Part shown: positions 30,001-45,000 of the stretch, in pieces
Position numbering within the stretch: the stretch's first letter is position 1
Layout of the letters: every line of letters begins with the position of its first letter
Source of the DNA: Sapria himalayana
Taxonomy: Eukaryota > Streptophyta > Magnoliopsida > Malpighiales > Rafflesiaceae
Reading direction: 5' to 3'
Assembly (NCBI GenBank): GCA_029783825.1
Contig: JAREIK010002991.1
Coordinates: 1,883,397 to 1,947,396 of the forward strand
DNA: 64,000 nt
Position numbers and translations under genes: made by a program
Notes under the pieces: generated by a model
The model's database searches: none
Seen by the model: only the letters and a program-made list of their open reading frames with translations
Told to the model about the DNA's origin: nothing

Positions 30001-33000
30001 TTTTCCAATATTTATCAAAGGTTTTAAGTGATTAACCTAAAAAAAGTCAATTTGAGTTTCTTAAGTGATAAACAAAATAGAAATGATGTCCATGATATTT
30101 GAAATACTACACCAAGGCATTCATTGATACATAAAGATGAAAAGAAATATGAAATTATAAAATAGAAATGATGGCTCCATCAGGGCTTTCAGAATCCAGT
30201 CAGTTAAGAAAAACAAGCATAGTTATAAAGAGTCAGTTAAGACTCACAATATCAAAGCAAAAACTGCTTAATGAAGAACTGATTGAGTTGCAGGTAGAAA
30301 ATCTTTAAAAAAAGGTAAAACATGCCATTCCAGCAACAAGATGAGTTTTAGTGAAAGTGCGTATGCACCTAATCTTGAGAAAATATACTTGCCTGCTAGG
30401 TATTTCCCCAGGAAGTTCCATAAAATGCATGGCACGATCTAAATAACTGGAAAAAACCATCTAGAAAATAATTATAATTAAAGTCACCACAAAAGGGGAT
30501 CATGCTTATAAATTTCTTCTTATCACCACAAAATAAATTGATATCCATGTGAGAAAAATTGTGCAATTTAAATAATCAAATACCAATTACACTAACATCG
30601 GCAGGACATTTCCTTAATCAAGCTTTTTTTTTAAAAAAAAAAAAATTACGCGGATGGAACACCCAACTATGATATCACATTAGTAATCATACTGAGTTCA
30701 TGAAGATGATTGGCATGGGCATAGAAAACTGTGACCCATATGTGCGAGAAAAAGAAGCAACTTTTAACATTTTTTATATGTGAAGTTTTTTATTTGTTTT
30801 TCTTTCTTTTTTCTTTTATACTTTATGGATAAGAAGACATGATATGTAACTTTTATAAAATTTCTTATTTGTATAATATTTATCAAGAGCTTTTTCCATT
30901 TCTTATGTGCATTGTATAGCTTCACAAATGTGTGACAGTAGATGCACAAACGACTGTCTACTGTTGTCTAGAGACATCACAAGTCAGGGCCCAATGTGTC
31001 AACATGATACCGGGTGCGTGTGCCATAAACAGTGTGTGTGTGTGTGTGTGTGTGTGTGTCTGTTACAGAAGTAGTACACACAACACCACTATGTAGATGT
31101 AAAGGCATGTGTGTCTGGCAGAAAGAAGTGCAGGTGTACAGGGATTAGTGTGTAACAGCAACAGTTTACATTTATGGCAACTCCATGAACATTGTGTGTG
31201 TGTGTGTGTGCGCGCGCGCGCGAGTATGTGGCATAACTCCATGAACAGTGCACGTGCGCATTTGTGACAGAAACAGTGCAGATGTATTGAAATTATGTAA
31301 ACAGTGTGCATTTGTGTGGTTCAGAATAATCATGTGCAACAGATTATGATTTGGATTACACAACATTACTAAAAGCGTCCAAACAGTCAAAGCAGAATTC
31401 TACATTATTTATGTGCTTCACATATGACATAACTAGTAACACAGCAATTGGAGGTGTTCTTAGCAGAGAGTAACATGATTAAGAAAATGAGAGAGGCAGA
31501 GCGACTACTTGATATGATATTTTTGTACACACTACCCAACAATTTCCCACAAGACCATAATTACATCACCAAGTAGTTTAGCATATACAAAACGTGCTAT
31601 AGCCAATTGGTGATGAGAGATGCCTCATTTTTTATATAATGACAGTAAAGGGACCATCAGCCATAGTAAAGACTAAAGACAGAGATAAGAGAGTTTTAGT
31701 ACAATACACCACAAAAATGATCACACCATGAAGAATTGTTTGAGAATTAATTTCAAAGAGAAAGTCTTAACTCTTAAGCATAGCAAGTAGTTGATGGTGG
31801 CATATCAACATTAAGACAGCAAACGAATCATGCACCATGGACCATCCCATGCCACGGCCCATGAAAACTAGGCCTGGCGTGGCCATGCACAGCAAACCAT
31901 GCTCAGCTCAGAACAAGCATGGGTCAATTGTATTACCCACATTGGTAGCAATACATAAAATACATGGCCCATCTACATAGGTAGCGTCAAGGCATGAGAA
32001 TTGACTCAGGTGACAAACTAGCCCGAGTAATGCCCGAGCCATGCATACAGCTAGGGCAAAATCCTGACTCATGTTTGGCATGTGAAATTTTTTATATAAG
32101 ATGAGAAAGGATCAATTAGGGCAAATCAGGCTATGGTTAACTTAAATTTAAAAAAATAAAAAAAAAAAACTGTTACGATAGCTATTTCAATCATTACGAA
32201 GATGACATGTCAAAGGTAGTTAAAATGATGTGAAACATCATTGTCACCAGAGGTGTCAAACGGGCCGGGCCGGGCCGGGCCGAATTTTTTAGGCACGAGC
32301 GTGCCGCCGTGCCTGGCCCGGCACGGTTTAAAATAACCGGGACAGGCAGGGCCAGCAGGCACGGCGGGCCGTGCCTTGCTGGGCCCGCTCATGCTTGCCT
32401 GTCCGAGCAGTTCGGGATAAGGGGGACCGCGGGTCGGGTCGAATCAGACCCGACCAGCGGTTTTTTTATGCGGGAGGGGCATCGTGGGGTCGGGCTCACG
32501 GGACACCCAGCACAAAACAAACCCGTGCCGGTGTGCCGTGCCACGGGCCGAGCCGAGCCGGGCCGGCCAGGCCCGGTTGACACCTCTAATTGTCACTAGT
32601 CATCAGCCTCTTGTCACCTACAACTGGAAAGAATCTAAGGATCGGTTATATGTTGTATTACACATGACTTAAAAAATAATTTTTATAAATGATTTTTTCA
32701 AAAAATAGTAAAATATTTTTTTCTCAAACTCTAATATAATTAATTTACTCACTCTGATTCTTAAAAGTTTTAAGGAAAAAAATATTTGTGCAAATTATAA
32801 TTTTTTATAAATTTCTAACTAATCAATAATAACATATGAGAAACTACAAATATGCTATAATAATTACAATTTAATTTTGCAAGATACACATAAATTGCAG
32901 AAATTTTTTTATTTTGCATTTTACTTTTAAATAATACAATTATAGAAAAATATCTAAATAAAATATCTAAATTTTTATTTCCATCATAATAAAATATCTA

Positions 33001-36000
33001 AATTTTTATTATCATTATATGACATAATGGAGCGGTAAGCAGCATCTAAGTAGCAAGACAACTAACTCATATTTAATAAATCATCTCATCATTTACCATT
33101 GGCTAACTGAATAAAAAAAATCATATTTTCTAAATACAATATTTATGTCTATACTTAGAGCATAGTAATAATTATCATATCTAGTGTCATAATATTAAAA
33201 AAAAAGTCAGTTAATTTTTCATAAATAAACCCTTAAGATTAGTGTATCTAGCTCATACGCGTGAATATATATATCAAAATACTTTTTATCTCTTCCAGTT
33301 TAATCATATGATTCATACAAATAGTCAAACAATATAACAGAATAAAAAACTAATATTTCAAATACTTAATCTCCATCTTAATAGTCATAGCACTAAATAT
33401 AAGGTGATATTATACTTTCCAAACAATTTTTTTGATAAGTAAAAATATTTTTTAAATATATTATTAATATTATATATGCACCTAAATACAATATAAATAA
33501 TGAAAATGTATACGGATGAATACATATTCATCATATCATAAAAAATCATATATTTCAATTAGAATCATTAATAATAATTTTATCATTATTATTATTAACA
33601 TAATTAATTATCACGTATTCGTAGCAAATATATGACTCCAAAATTAAGTATGTATAATTTCAACGGTATCTCAGATCTATTCGAAATTTTTTCTTTTTAA
33701 GTATCATACAGAAATATAAGCTACTAAACTCATATTATCTGATAGGCATTCTAAGGTATTTTAGAGAATTTATTATTTTTTCTAGTACGAAAAAAATAAA
33801 TTTTATTTTTGTCAATACCATCAAGTCAATCATGTGACACATATACCTAATATGAAATATCTCACCTAACAGCTTATATCTAATAGTTCTAACAAATATA
33901 TTAATAACTACTCCATTATTATAAACATTACCAAAAATTATATTAAATATTTTATTTTGAATATCATATTTCTTAAAAATTCACATTATACACTCCACTA
34001 TTAGAAGGATTGCTTGCATGAATCATCTAAGAAGTACATTATGATTGTTTGTTGCACTTTGCTTTTGTCATTGTGCATGGAGAAGAAAAAAAATAATAAT
34101 TTGAATTTTTATACCTGGAATCTTAGCATTTCTCTAAATAAAAAATCACAGCTTATGAACAATGTCACTACTTTGCCTTTGCTTCTTGAACTCAAGATTG
34201 CAACTCTAAAAAGTTATCACGACTTTGGAAAGGATCATTAACTTTATGTAACACAAAATCACGAAGCTAGAAAATATTCACGATTTGTGTCTTTTGTCTA
34301 AATAACACAAAGTCGCGGTGTTTAGATTAACCACGGCTTTAGCATTGGTCTTTCTGTTACATCAATGGGCACAAGACTAGAAATAGTCGTGGCATTAGTG
34401 TTAAACTTTCTTCTACATCAAATGGTCAAGATGCTAGAACTAATCATGGCTATGGCCTTAGCCTTTCTCATAAATCAAATTCTCATAGCATAGTAAATGA
34501 TCACAGCCTTAGAAATTAGCCCGTACATTCAAATCAAGATTTTACCTTCTCTTGAAGGAAAGAATCACGGATTTGAGAAGTGATCGTGCTTAATTAATAT
34601 CCTCTATAATATTATGTGCCCAAAAATCATAATACTGAATAATTATTATCATTTTGGACTAAGTAGTGTTAGCTTTGTAATTTTCTGCAGCTCAAAAATT
34701 ACAACATTAAAAAAATATTATGATTTTGAATTGAAAATACAAAACTTTCATAAAGATAAAGTCACAATGCAGTAAGCAATTTTTTTAAGACAAAAGTGTT
34801 ATGTTAGCCATTTTCATGTTTGCGAGGTGAGGCATGAAAATCGAAGAGTTGAAGCGTAAGCTTTTTGTGACTATAAATATAATTAATAAATATATTGTAA
34901 TATATTAAAAATAAAATAAAATAAAATAGTATGGAATACTTTAATAAATATTTTATAATATATTAAATTTTGATAAATTTAATACAATTTTATCATTATC
35001 AATTTAAAAAGCTTTGATGCTCATGGAGCTTTAGGGAGCTTCGTCGAGCCCCAATATAGAGCTCGCAGTGCACATTTATTTTAACGATATCTTATCTTCC
35101 CATGAGGCGTACGCCTCTTCTGGCTAGGCTAAAAAAGTGAACACTTTTGCATCTTCAAGAAGCCTCACCAAAGAAAGTGTACGCTTTCGGTGTGTTGCGC
35201 ATTTATTTTAACACATTGAGACTTTTTTAGAATGAATCGCATTGAGGCATGCTTTAAGACGTGCTTGAAAAATACTTTTTAAAACACTACTAGTAAATGA
35301 TCATTACTTTTAGAATTAGTAAGATATTTAATTACAATGATATAAAATTAATATGATCACCATTTAATTGTTATAAGATAAATATAATTGAGAGTCCATT
35401 ATAATATCACAGCAAAAAAATATATAATATATAATTAAAGGATTGTTCTAATAGAATGATATAACCAAAAATAGATATCAAAACTACTCAATGAGACATA
35501 CATCACTCAATCACTAAATATTTTCAAAAATATACCAATTTCATGACTATTTATCAAAATCCACTAAGACTTTATCATCAAAAAATCAATTTAATTATAG
35601 CTCATTTTTATATTTGCACATCTAATAAAACCACATATATACAAAAATGTTAATAATTTATATATCAAATAAGCTTTCACACAAATTATTCTTCATCCCC
35701 AAGAAATAATTTCCCGCTCAATAAAAATAATCTACTACATCGTCTCAAAAAAAAAATTCTCTTGACTAAGTTAAGTGTCATAATATTTCAAGATAGTTGA
35801 GCAACTTTTCATGGGCATATTCATAGGCATGACAGGGCTTGACTTTAGTGATTATACACATGGGTAAATTGAGTGTGTACAATCATTAATGTGATGGATA
35901 ATGATTTTTATTACATCACATATGCAAAAAAAAAACCTTTGAGTTATCTCTCATACAATACCGCATTTAACATCCATTGTTTGACCATCAATACATTCTC

Positions 36001-39000
36001 AACTTTGTTGATGATATTTTTTATCCATGTTAGCTTTTAATGTACAATTTTACTTTCTTGTTTCTTCCATTCATCTTACATCAAATGCACGAAATCTTTT
36101 TCTTCCTTGGATGTCATAGCTTTGAAGAATGTCATTGCTTCTTTAATTCTAGCTTGACTTTTTTCTTTATGTATCCCCAAAAATCATGATGCTGAGCATA
36201 GTTGCAACTTTGTTTTAAGCTTTTAAAAACGCATTTCTTTTTGTAACTCCAAAATCATGATGCAGAGGAAAAGAATGCATGTAACTTTGTCATAAAATTT
36301 CTAATGAGCAATTTTATTCTGTAATATTAAAGTCACAGCAATGTGCATGAACACAACTTTGTCATTGATCAGATCCTTCAAAAATTCTATCTCAGCCTTT
36401 TCTTCCTTATTTTTTCATCAACTTTCATGAAGTTATCTATATTAAATTCCTCAGGAGTTATGGCCTCGAAGAATGTCATAACCTCATAATAATTATTTTC
36501 TTATTTTTATAACTTTAATAACTACATAGTAGCTCTTCCAGTCATCTTTCTCATATTCATCATTTTCACCGCTCTAAAAATTATTTTTTCATATAATCTT
36601 CATCAATTTCATCTGACCAACAGTCTTCTACTAAATTATTCCATCAACAATTACCTATTTGTAATATTATTGTATGGAAAAAATATTCACTCTCCAACAC
36701 GTCATCTTATCATCGTATAGATCTTGTGAGGCTATAAAAATTAAACTTTATTTTCTTCTCGCTTACAAGGACTATGAACTCACTCTTTTTGACATCAATA
36801 AGACCTTTTTCCAATAACCAAAAATAACAGTCACATAATCAATTATGCATAATGATCTTCCTTCATATTTAATACAATAAAATCTATTGAAAAGATAAAA
36901 ATAGCAACCTTAACCAAAAAATTTTCAATAATAACAACTTGGTGGCGGGCGCTTGATTGTCTAATCAGTCATTTGAATTGAGATGTTGAAATAATTTTTT
37001 TGAGACATAGTTAATCATAAGTTACATAATATCTTCTAATATGTGTGATCTCATATTGTATAAGGTATAACAAAATTTTAGGAATCTTTTAATTTTCTTT
37101 AAAACTATTGGTTGAATCATTAATATTATACTTCTCGGTCATATTCACAGTCTCATATATCTCTAATTTTGTCCTACTAATGATATCCTTAATAAATTTC
37201 AAATTATTCAGCATTTAAATTAGAGATTTAACAAAAGGTATATTTATTTCTAACTTCTAGTATATATTGAAATTTTTCTTAAACATTTCATTCAATTTCT
37301 CCTTCTTAAACATTGCAAAAAATGAAAGATTCATCATAAATTTATCTTTAAATTCATTCTAATTTATTTTTCTCACAATAACCTTAGGTAATCTGCATTC
37401 GCTTCTCTATTACTCTACTTTATCTATTCACAACTGGGAGTAAGAGCGAGGCTTATGCATCCACTGGAATCACAACTTTATAAGATGTTGCAACACAAAA
37501 TCCTTCATCTGTAAAAAAATTTACAATAAGAGTCATGACTTTTAAAAAATTCTCAGAATAAATCATGACTTTCAGGAACATCATGGTGCTATAAGTTCCA
37601 AATTTTCTAAAATTATTTTGCTCAAATCATTCCCTACAAGTTAAATAATAAAAAAATAAAAAAAAATAATTCCCCACTAGTTTTTTCTACTGCAAAGCAA
37701 TATCAATAAGAACTTCAAGTTTATCTCAGCATCACTAAAATATTCATCAATAACACCTTTTTCATTCATCAATAATATTAATTGTTTAATTTAATTCTCT
37801 ATATTCCTTATTGTCAAACTCATATAGTTTAATCTCACTTCAAGTCTTTCTATCATAGTATTTTTATTATCATTTTTTTTCTCAATTCTATTAATATAAT
37901 ATTCATATTATCTTCCAAAGTCAACTTCTCATCTCTTCTTGAAGATTGATAATTCAAATTTCATTATTTTTTATTATATAGCTCATCAAATTATTCTTAG
38001 AGTTTCTCAATGCTAGCCCAATATTCTTTAGTCTATTCCCAAAGCATTTATATAAAAAATTTTTGTGATTCCTAATGTTCAGATGATAATGCATCGGAAG
38101 ATTATTATTAGATCAAAAAATATATTATTTTCTTTTCAATCAATTAGTCTCCTTCATTTGATAAAGAAAATCTAAAATCATCATTTTGTGTGGTTGGAAT
38201 ATAATAATTTCTCTTGATCTTCTTCTTTTCTCGGCTTGGAATATATAATCTCATAATCAATAAAAGACTATTTTCACTTAAATTGTTGTAAATCGGTTCA
38301 ACTCCAATACTTCAATTTGTCTTCTCCCAAATGAACGATCGGTTGAAGTTAAATAGTTATTCTTTTCTAACTCCTTATACAAGTGGTCTCTTTTCTAATT
38401 ATTTATTCATAATCAAAATACATGTGATTATATCAATCATACACCTCAGCATATAATTCAACTCCTTATTGAAAATTTTGACAGAGTCACAACTCAAATG
38501 CATGTAAAAAACACATCCTCGATGACTCTCTAAAATGATCTCGAAAATCATATAAAATCTTTTTTTCATTCTATCATAACTAACTTATCTCATTCTATAA
38601 CTAAAAATAAATTAGATATAAAAAATAATAAATAAAAAATACTATTACAAGTTCATCTCAAATCTATATAGAGCAACAAAATAAGCATTGAACCCAACTT
38701 TATACTTTAGCCCATAATGAGAATAATAATAAACATAATCTTATTACAATGGGACTAACTCAAATTATCTTTACCGTATTGCATAAATTCAAAAATATCA
38801 TGACATGTCCATTAAGATCCTCTAATATCCCCCACTATTGGTGTCTCTGAATCATAGCTATGACTTCAATTCAAAATAATTTATTTTGCTTAATTACATC
38901 TAAATACCCAAATAAATGTTTATCATTAATAACTGTCAATAATCTCCTAAAATGTGGTGGTGAATAAATTATTGGAAGGCTAGTCCATCACCACCTTGAG

Positions 39001-42000
39001 GCTCTATGTTGCTTCCAATTCCTTATATACACTCTTTGTTAGTTATTTGTTTTGAAATAACTCTCCCAATTCTCTCAATTTCTTAGTCCAAAGAAATTAG
39101 CTCAATCACATAATTTCTACTCATAAAATATAACTAAAATAAAAAAAAATACGATAATATTAATAATTAACATAACATATCTACATTTAATACAAGATAA
39201 TAAAGCATGTTATTTGATATAAAAGATTTATCAAGGTAATGCTATCTAGCCTATTGAAATAGAATTATTTATTTTTCAGGATAATTACGTCAACTCACAT
39301 TGACTAACCAACATAAATAATTTCTGACAACACCAAATAAATATTACAATTTTATTACGCTACTTAATTTTATTAGTTAGATTAAATCACAAAAATATGC
39401 TGGCCATAATATCTCATCAATAAATATTCACAAGTATACGACTTGTACAAGTAGTGGGGAAAATTTTCGTATACATTTTAATCTCAGACAAATTATATCA
39501 AAAATTTATTCAACCAACAGGAATATATTAGAATTTTAATAAATTAGATACTTCAAATTTTTGGTATAACTTTTAGATCATATGATTTTGTCCATTTAAT
39601 TTGTATGTTACATATTCAAATAATTCAATATACGTTAACTTTAGATATAAAGTAAAAGTTAAATTATTATAGAATATATATTTATCTTACCAACATACAA
39701 GATGATTATCATTATTAAGTTCGTCCTAATAATAATTATTTCATAACAATCAACTTAGTATTTTATCACTAAGATAATAAATTATCTACACTCAAAAATT
39801 ATTCACCAATTCATACTTTTTAAATAACTCGTCAATTAACATTAAAAGTTACTTTATATATATATACTTATTCTCAAATCTCAAATTCGAGTTAGGCTTA
39901 AGCATTGGGCAAGTAACAAACCAATCTACTCGGGCCCAAATCAAGCTCAACTTGAGCTCAGCTCATTAGCTAAAAGAGCAAAGCTTGAGCCTTAATTTAG
40001 GCGTGATAAATTTCGAGCCCAAGCCCAGCCAAGCCTGGACATTAAAAAATATCATTTTATTATTTTCCTTAACCCAAAATTACTATATATTTGCCATGTG
40101 TTAGAATTTAATTATTTATTTAGCTCATGCCTCATCAAAACTATATACTAAGATGGCAGCCAAAACTTAGCTTTACCTATATTTTAGGTTGTATAAAAAA
40201 TTTGGGAATTGGTCTAGAAAACAAACAAATGCTCATTCCTCTTTTCATATTAATTCCTTGGCAATATTGTCATCTGGGGTATAGATAGCCCTGAGAAGCA
40301 TTATTATGTAATTTAGCCTTCTGATTTTGGTTATTATTTCTTTATATATTAAAAAAATATTTTTATTTTTATTTTTTTGGTTTGGTCTCATCAAAACCTA
40401 TTTATTTGATGATAATGGTGGATGTTAAATTTTTAAAACATCCATATCATTATATTTTTTTTGGTCCTTATATTTAGGCTTGAGATTGGGCACCAGTAAA
40501 AAAAAATTAAAAGTTGCATGCCTACTAGCCGTTGAATGCGCCCCCCAATGACTAATGATAGAAATCCGATGGCTGCCAAATTTCTACCCAATTTTTAAAA
40601 TAAAAAATAATCAATAAAAATTATATTTTTTTAAAATCTATATATATATTCTCCTCTCATTCCTAATTTATATACACAAATCCACATTTTATTCTCTCTC
40701 TTATCTCCTCTTGTTTTTCAATCTCTCTACACTAACTCTCATGATTGAGGTGCAGACTGTATTGCGGACATTAAATTTAGATATCACACATCATCAAACA
40801 AAAAAGTTTATGCTTTATGGGTACTTTTTACTAAATTTTATCTAGTTTTTTTATTTTTATTTTAATTAATAGTTTTAAATATAAAATAATATTTAATTTA
40901 AAAAAATATAAGTTAGAATATAATTAATAAACAAATAAAAATTAAAAATAATAAATAATAATTTTAATAATGATAACAAAATTAACATTAATATAAACAT
41001 AGATAATTTTATTAAGGATAATAATAAGTTGATAACTCTACGAAAAAATTCAAGACTGCCAAAACCTTATTTTCTCTCATTGACTCGACTCAGACATCTA
41101 CAAAACAAAAATGTAGAAGAAAATCAAAAATTTAAACACTTTAACATTATACAAAATAAAAATATTTGAGGTATCAATAAATAATCAATACAATATAATT
41201 ATGATAAAAAATTATTAACTTATAAAAGTGCATGTTGAATTAGAGACCTTAAAATGTATGTTGAACAATACATCAAAAAATATAATACATTAGATCCTAG
41301 ACAAATACAACTCAGCAATATGATCTTTGAGGTTGGATTAGGTTCATTCACTATGTTGACCACTTTCATATATCACAACACATTAGAAAGGAAAGAAGAG
41401 ATGTCAAACAAGCTAGACATCTCAGCCACCGCCCAGGGCATGGCCTGATTCAACATGTCTGGCCCAGCACGATATGGTTTGGAACCATGTCGTAGGCCTG
41501 GCCAAGCCTACCCTTTGCATGGTTCATGATGTGCCTGACCGACACGATATCTGCCTGATATCGGGTTAGGCACGGCTCGTGTGCCTGGCCTAATGACACG
41601 GTAAACCGGCCAAAAGACCCAGTTGAATTTTTTTTTATAATCCAACTGGACAAATCAAATACAAACCAGCCTAGAGGTGTCACAAGGGACGTGCCGGGCC
41701 AACTCAGCTCATTTTTTTCAAGCCCGACCATGCTTTCATGTCGGGCCAGGCAAGACACAATTAATGTATCATGTCGTGTCTGGCCCGGCAAGGTTTTGTG
41801 AAGTTCAGCCTGGCACGGGCCGCTGCACGATCGGCCGGGTTCGTCCCAGTCGGGCCGAACCCTAAATTAAAAAAAATTAGAAATTCGGCCCATGCAATCG
41901 AGCCGCCACAACACCTAAACCCTAATTTTTTAAAAAAATGGGATTTCTCAGCTTGTGCCAAGGTACCATGCCAACTGGCCACGGTACCATACCGGGCCAG

Positions 42001-45000
42001 GCACGGCACGAGGCCCGATTGGCCTCCGCACGGCACAGCATAGTTGGTGTCGTGGTTGGGCACAGCACGGGCCCAAGCACGGGAAATTCCCGTGCCGAGC
42101 CGACCCAAGCACGGCCAAATCATGTCGTGCCTCGTGCCGACCGGGCCGGTTGACACTTCTAAACCAACCTGAACCGGCAAGTTCAGGCACGACCCAAGTA
42201 TGAGTCTGGCAAGCGGGCCATGCTAAGCTAGCACTTCTCAAGTCGTGTCATGCATGTCTACTCGACATGGCACGGTTACTACATCAGACCATGTCGAGCA
42301 CAACACATTGACCCAATTGGGCCACCAAAAAATGGGTTGGGCGGTCTAGTCAAGCCCACTTGATACCTCTAGAGAAAAGACATGGCCAAACTGATAATCA
42401 TGATAAATCTTCCGATTAGATTTTCAATAAATCTAAGAGAAGTCAGTATCATGCAGACCTATTTTCATTATATATATCATAGAATTCCAAGATCTATAAC
42501 TAAGAACAACATACTAAAATACTATAAATTAAAAGAATATATTGGCATGATGTCAGTAACATCCGATACCTAGACTAGTCAAAACGATGCATCTTATGCA
42601 TGTCTCACCATCCACTATATAGATTCTAAATAGATACTAAATAAAAAAATATTAGAATTTTCAGAAATTTTTTATTCTCATTATAATCCAGTTATTAATG
42701 AATATATAATCAAAATCTTTAAAGAATATAATATTCAAAATAAAATATAAATATCATATTCGATAACTCATCCAATAATGATTTAGTAATTAAAATGGTT
42801 AAGACCATTAGAGATGGGCAATTAAAAAAAATTTTCCACATTAGATATAAGTGTCGCATCTTTAATCTCATAGTATAATCGAGGATGAATGTTATTTCTC
42901 TTACTTTAGAAAACATACATAACTCACTAAAATATTTTCGTATGCCTCACAGACAATAAAAGTTTGGTAGTTTCTGTTTGTCTGTAGGTCTAAAAAAATT
43001 TCAATCTAATGAGACACCTAGAGGTATCAAACGAGTGGGCCGGCCCGACACGGCATGCTACAGTGCCGTGCTGACCCGATATGCTATACTAGGCACGTGG
43101 GCACGACAAGAGTGACCACGCACCGAACATGGTCAATACGAACTGACGCCCGGTAGGCAAGACTCGCCTGGGCCTCGTAAGGGCAAAGACGCATGGCGAC
43201 GTAGCAGCACATCGCCAAAACCCTAATTTTCTAAAAAAATTAGGGTTTTGTCCAAACCAACCCAAGCCGAACCTAACTTTTTTTGCGGCCGCGTGCCCGT
43301 GCCAGGATAGACCTCCACAATAACCACGCCGAGCCATGCACGACACGGATACTATCCCATGTCGAGTCAGGCACGGCACAATTACTATACCATGTCGCGC
43401 CTGGCCCAACACAGTAGCCCAGTTGTGCATCCTAAAACCGGGTCTGTCCTGGCCCAGCCTGTTTAACACTTCTAGAGACATCATTTAAATTACACATATC
43501 TTATATTGGAATCATATATTGAATACAAACACGTAATATCTGACTACATCAATAATAAGAGTGACGAACTTATTATTGACGATATTAACTAGGATACAGA
43601 AATTTTATTTATGAAATTCCTGAAGATTTATTATGATACGACAAAAATATATTCGTCAGTTTATACTCTCATAACTTATGTTATAATCATGTGCACATAC
43701 AACATTAGTAACGTGTTAAGAAATCTTAAATATGACTTGATATTTAGTGAAATGGCTCTTGAGATGAAAATCAAGTACTTAAAATATTGATCTATCATTC
43801 CATCTTTTTATTGTATGACTGCATGCATGGACACTAGGGTTAAGATGAAAGGAGTTGAGAATATTTTGACATACATAATCTCATGCATGAACTATGAACA
43901 ACAACCTAAATAATTTTATCATGAGAAATTAACGAAACTATTTATATACTATGATACTAGATATGATGATAGTAATAGTCAGGCACTGAGTACAGATATA
44001 AATACCATATTCGTAGATGATGACTTCTCTATTCAATTAGTAATAAAAAAATTAACAAGTTGAACCGTCGAAAAGGAGCGAGCTGTCTCGATACTTAAAT
44101 AACAATTACTACTCAATCTTATCACATGCAGATAATAAAAACTTAGAGGTATCAAACAAGTCGGCCCGGCATGGTTCAACCCAGTTTTAGGTTGTCTAAC
44201 CACCATGCCGTGCCTAGCCCGGCACAGACCCAAAGCCCAAAAAATGTCGCCCGGTTCAGGTTAAACAAAACCTTAATTTTTTTAAAAAATTAGAATTTCG
44301 GAGGCACACTAGCACGTCGCCGTTCGTCTTCGCCCTTTCAGGGCTCGAGGAGCCTCGCCTGTCGAGCATCGACTCGTATTGACCACATTCGGTGCGTGGT
44401 CACTTGTGTTATGCCCACATGCCGGCACGGCATAACTGGCTAGGGCATGGCACTAAAGCGTGACATGCACGTGGCAGGCTGGGCTGGGCCGGCCCGACCC
44501 ATTTGACACCTCTACAAAAACCTTAATATTTTACAATAGTAAAAAATATGAGTCGACCTATCTTGTGTTATCTAAGATTGCATGGGATCTTCTGACTCCA
44601 CTGATGTCTAGCATAGCATCGGAGTCTACTTTTTCTGTTGTAGTGAATATGATTTCATATAAGAGATCGCTATTACGATCAGATATTATTAAGATATTAG
44701 CATGCATAAAAAATTAGAAAAATTTGAACTTTAACATTCAAGATCGTACTACAACTACAACAAGAACAAAAAAATTGGTGATAGAAGATGATTCATGAGA
44801 GTTTAATAAGAAATAAGATTAAACCTACTACTTGTGATACCATCAGACACTTATGAGATTGATCATTAATGTATTAATTTTTGAGCTTGCATTATTATTT
44901 TTTACTTGTATTATGTTACGAAATGATTTAAATTTAATATATTTATTTTATGTTATTTTTGTGAGTTATAACTTATGACTTGTGATTATAATTTTATTTT

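Noticed and set aside
30387..30388. GT donor six bases inside intron 5 as the true exon 5 end
   Set aside because: It adds residues not seen in the family and makes exon 6 begin with an in-frame TGA; the GC donor fits in phase and in length.
41450..42241. Many overlapping open frames on both strands
   Set aside because: Same cause: nested GC-rich hAT elements. Frames on opposite strands cannot all be genes and none has a domain.
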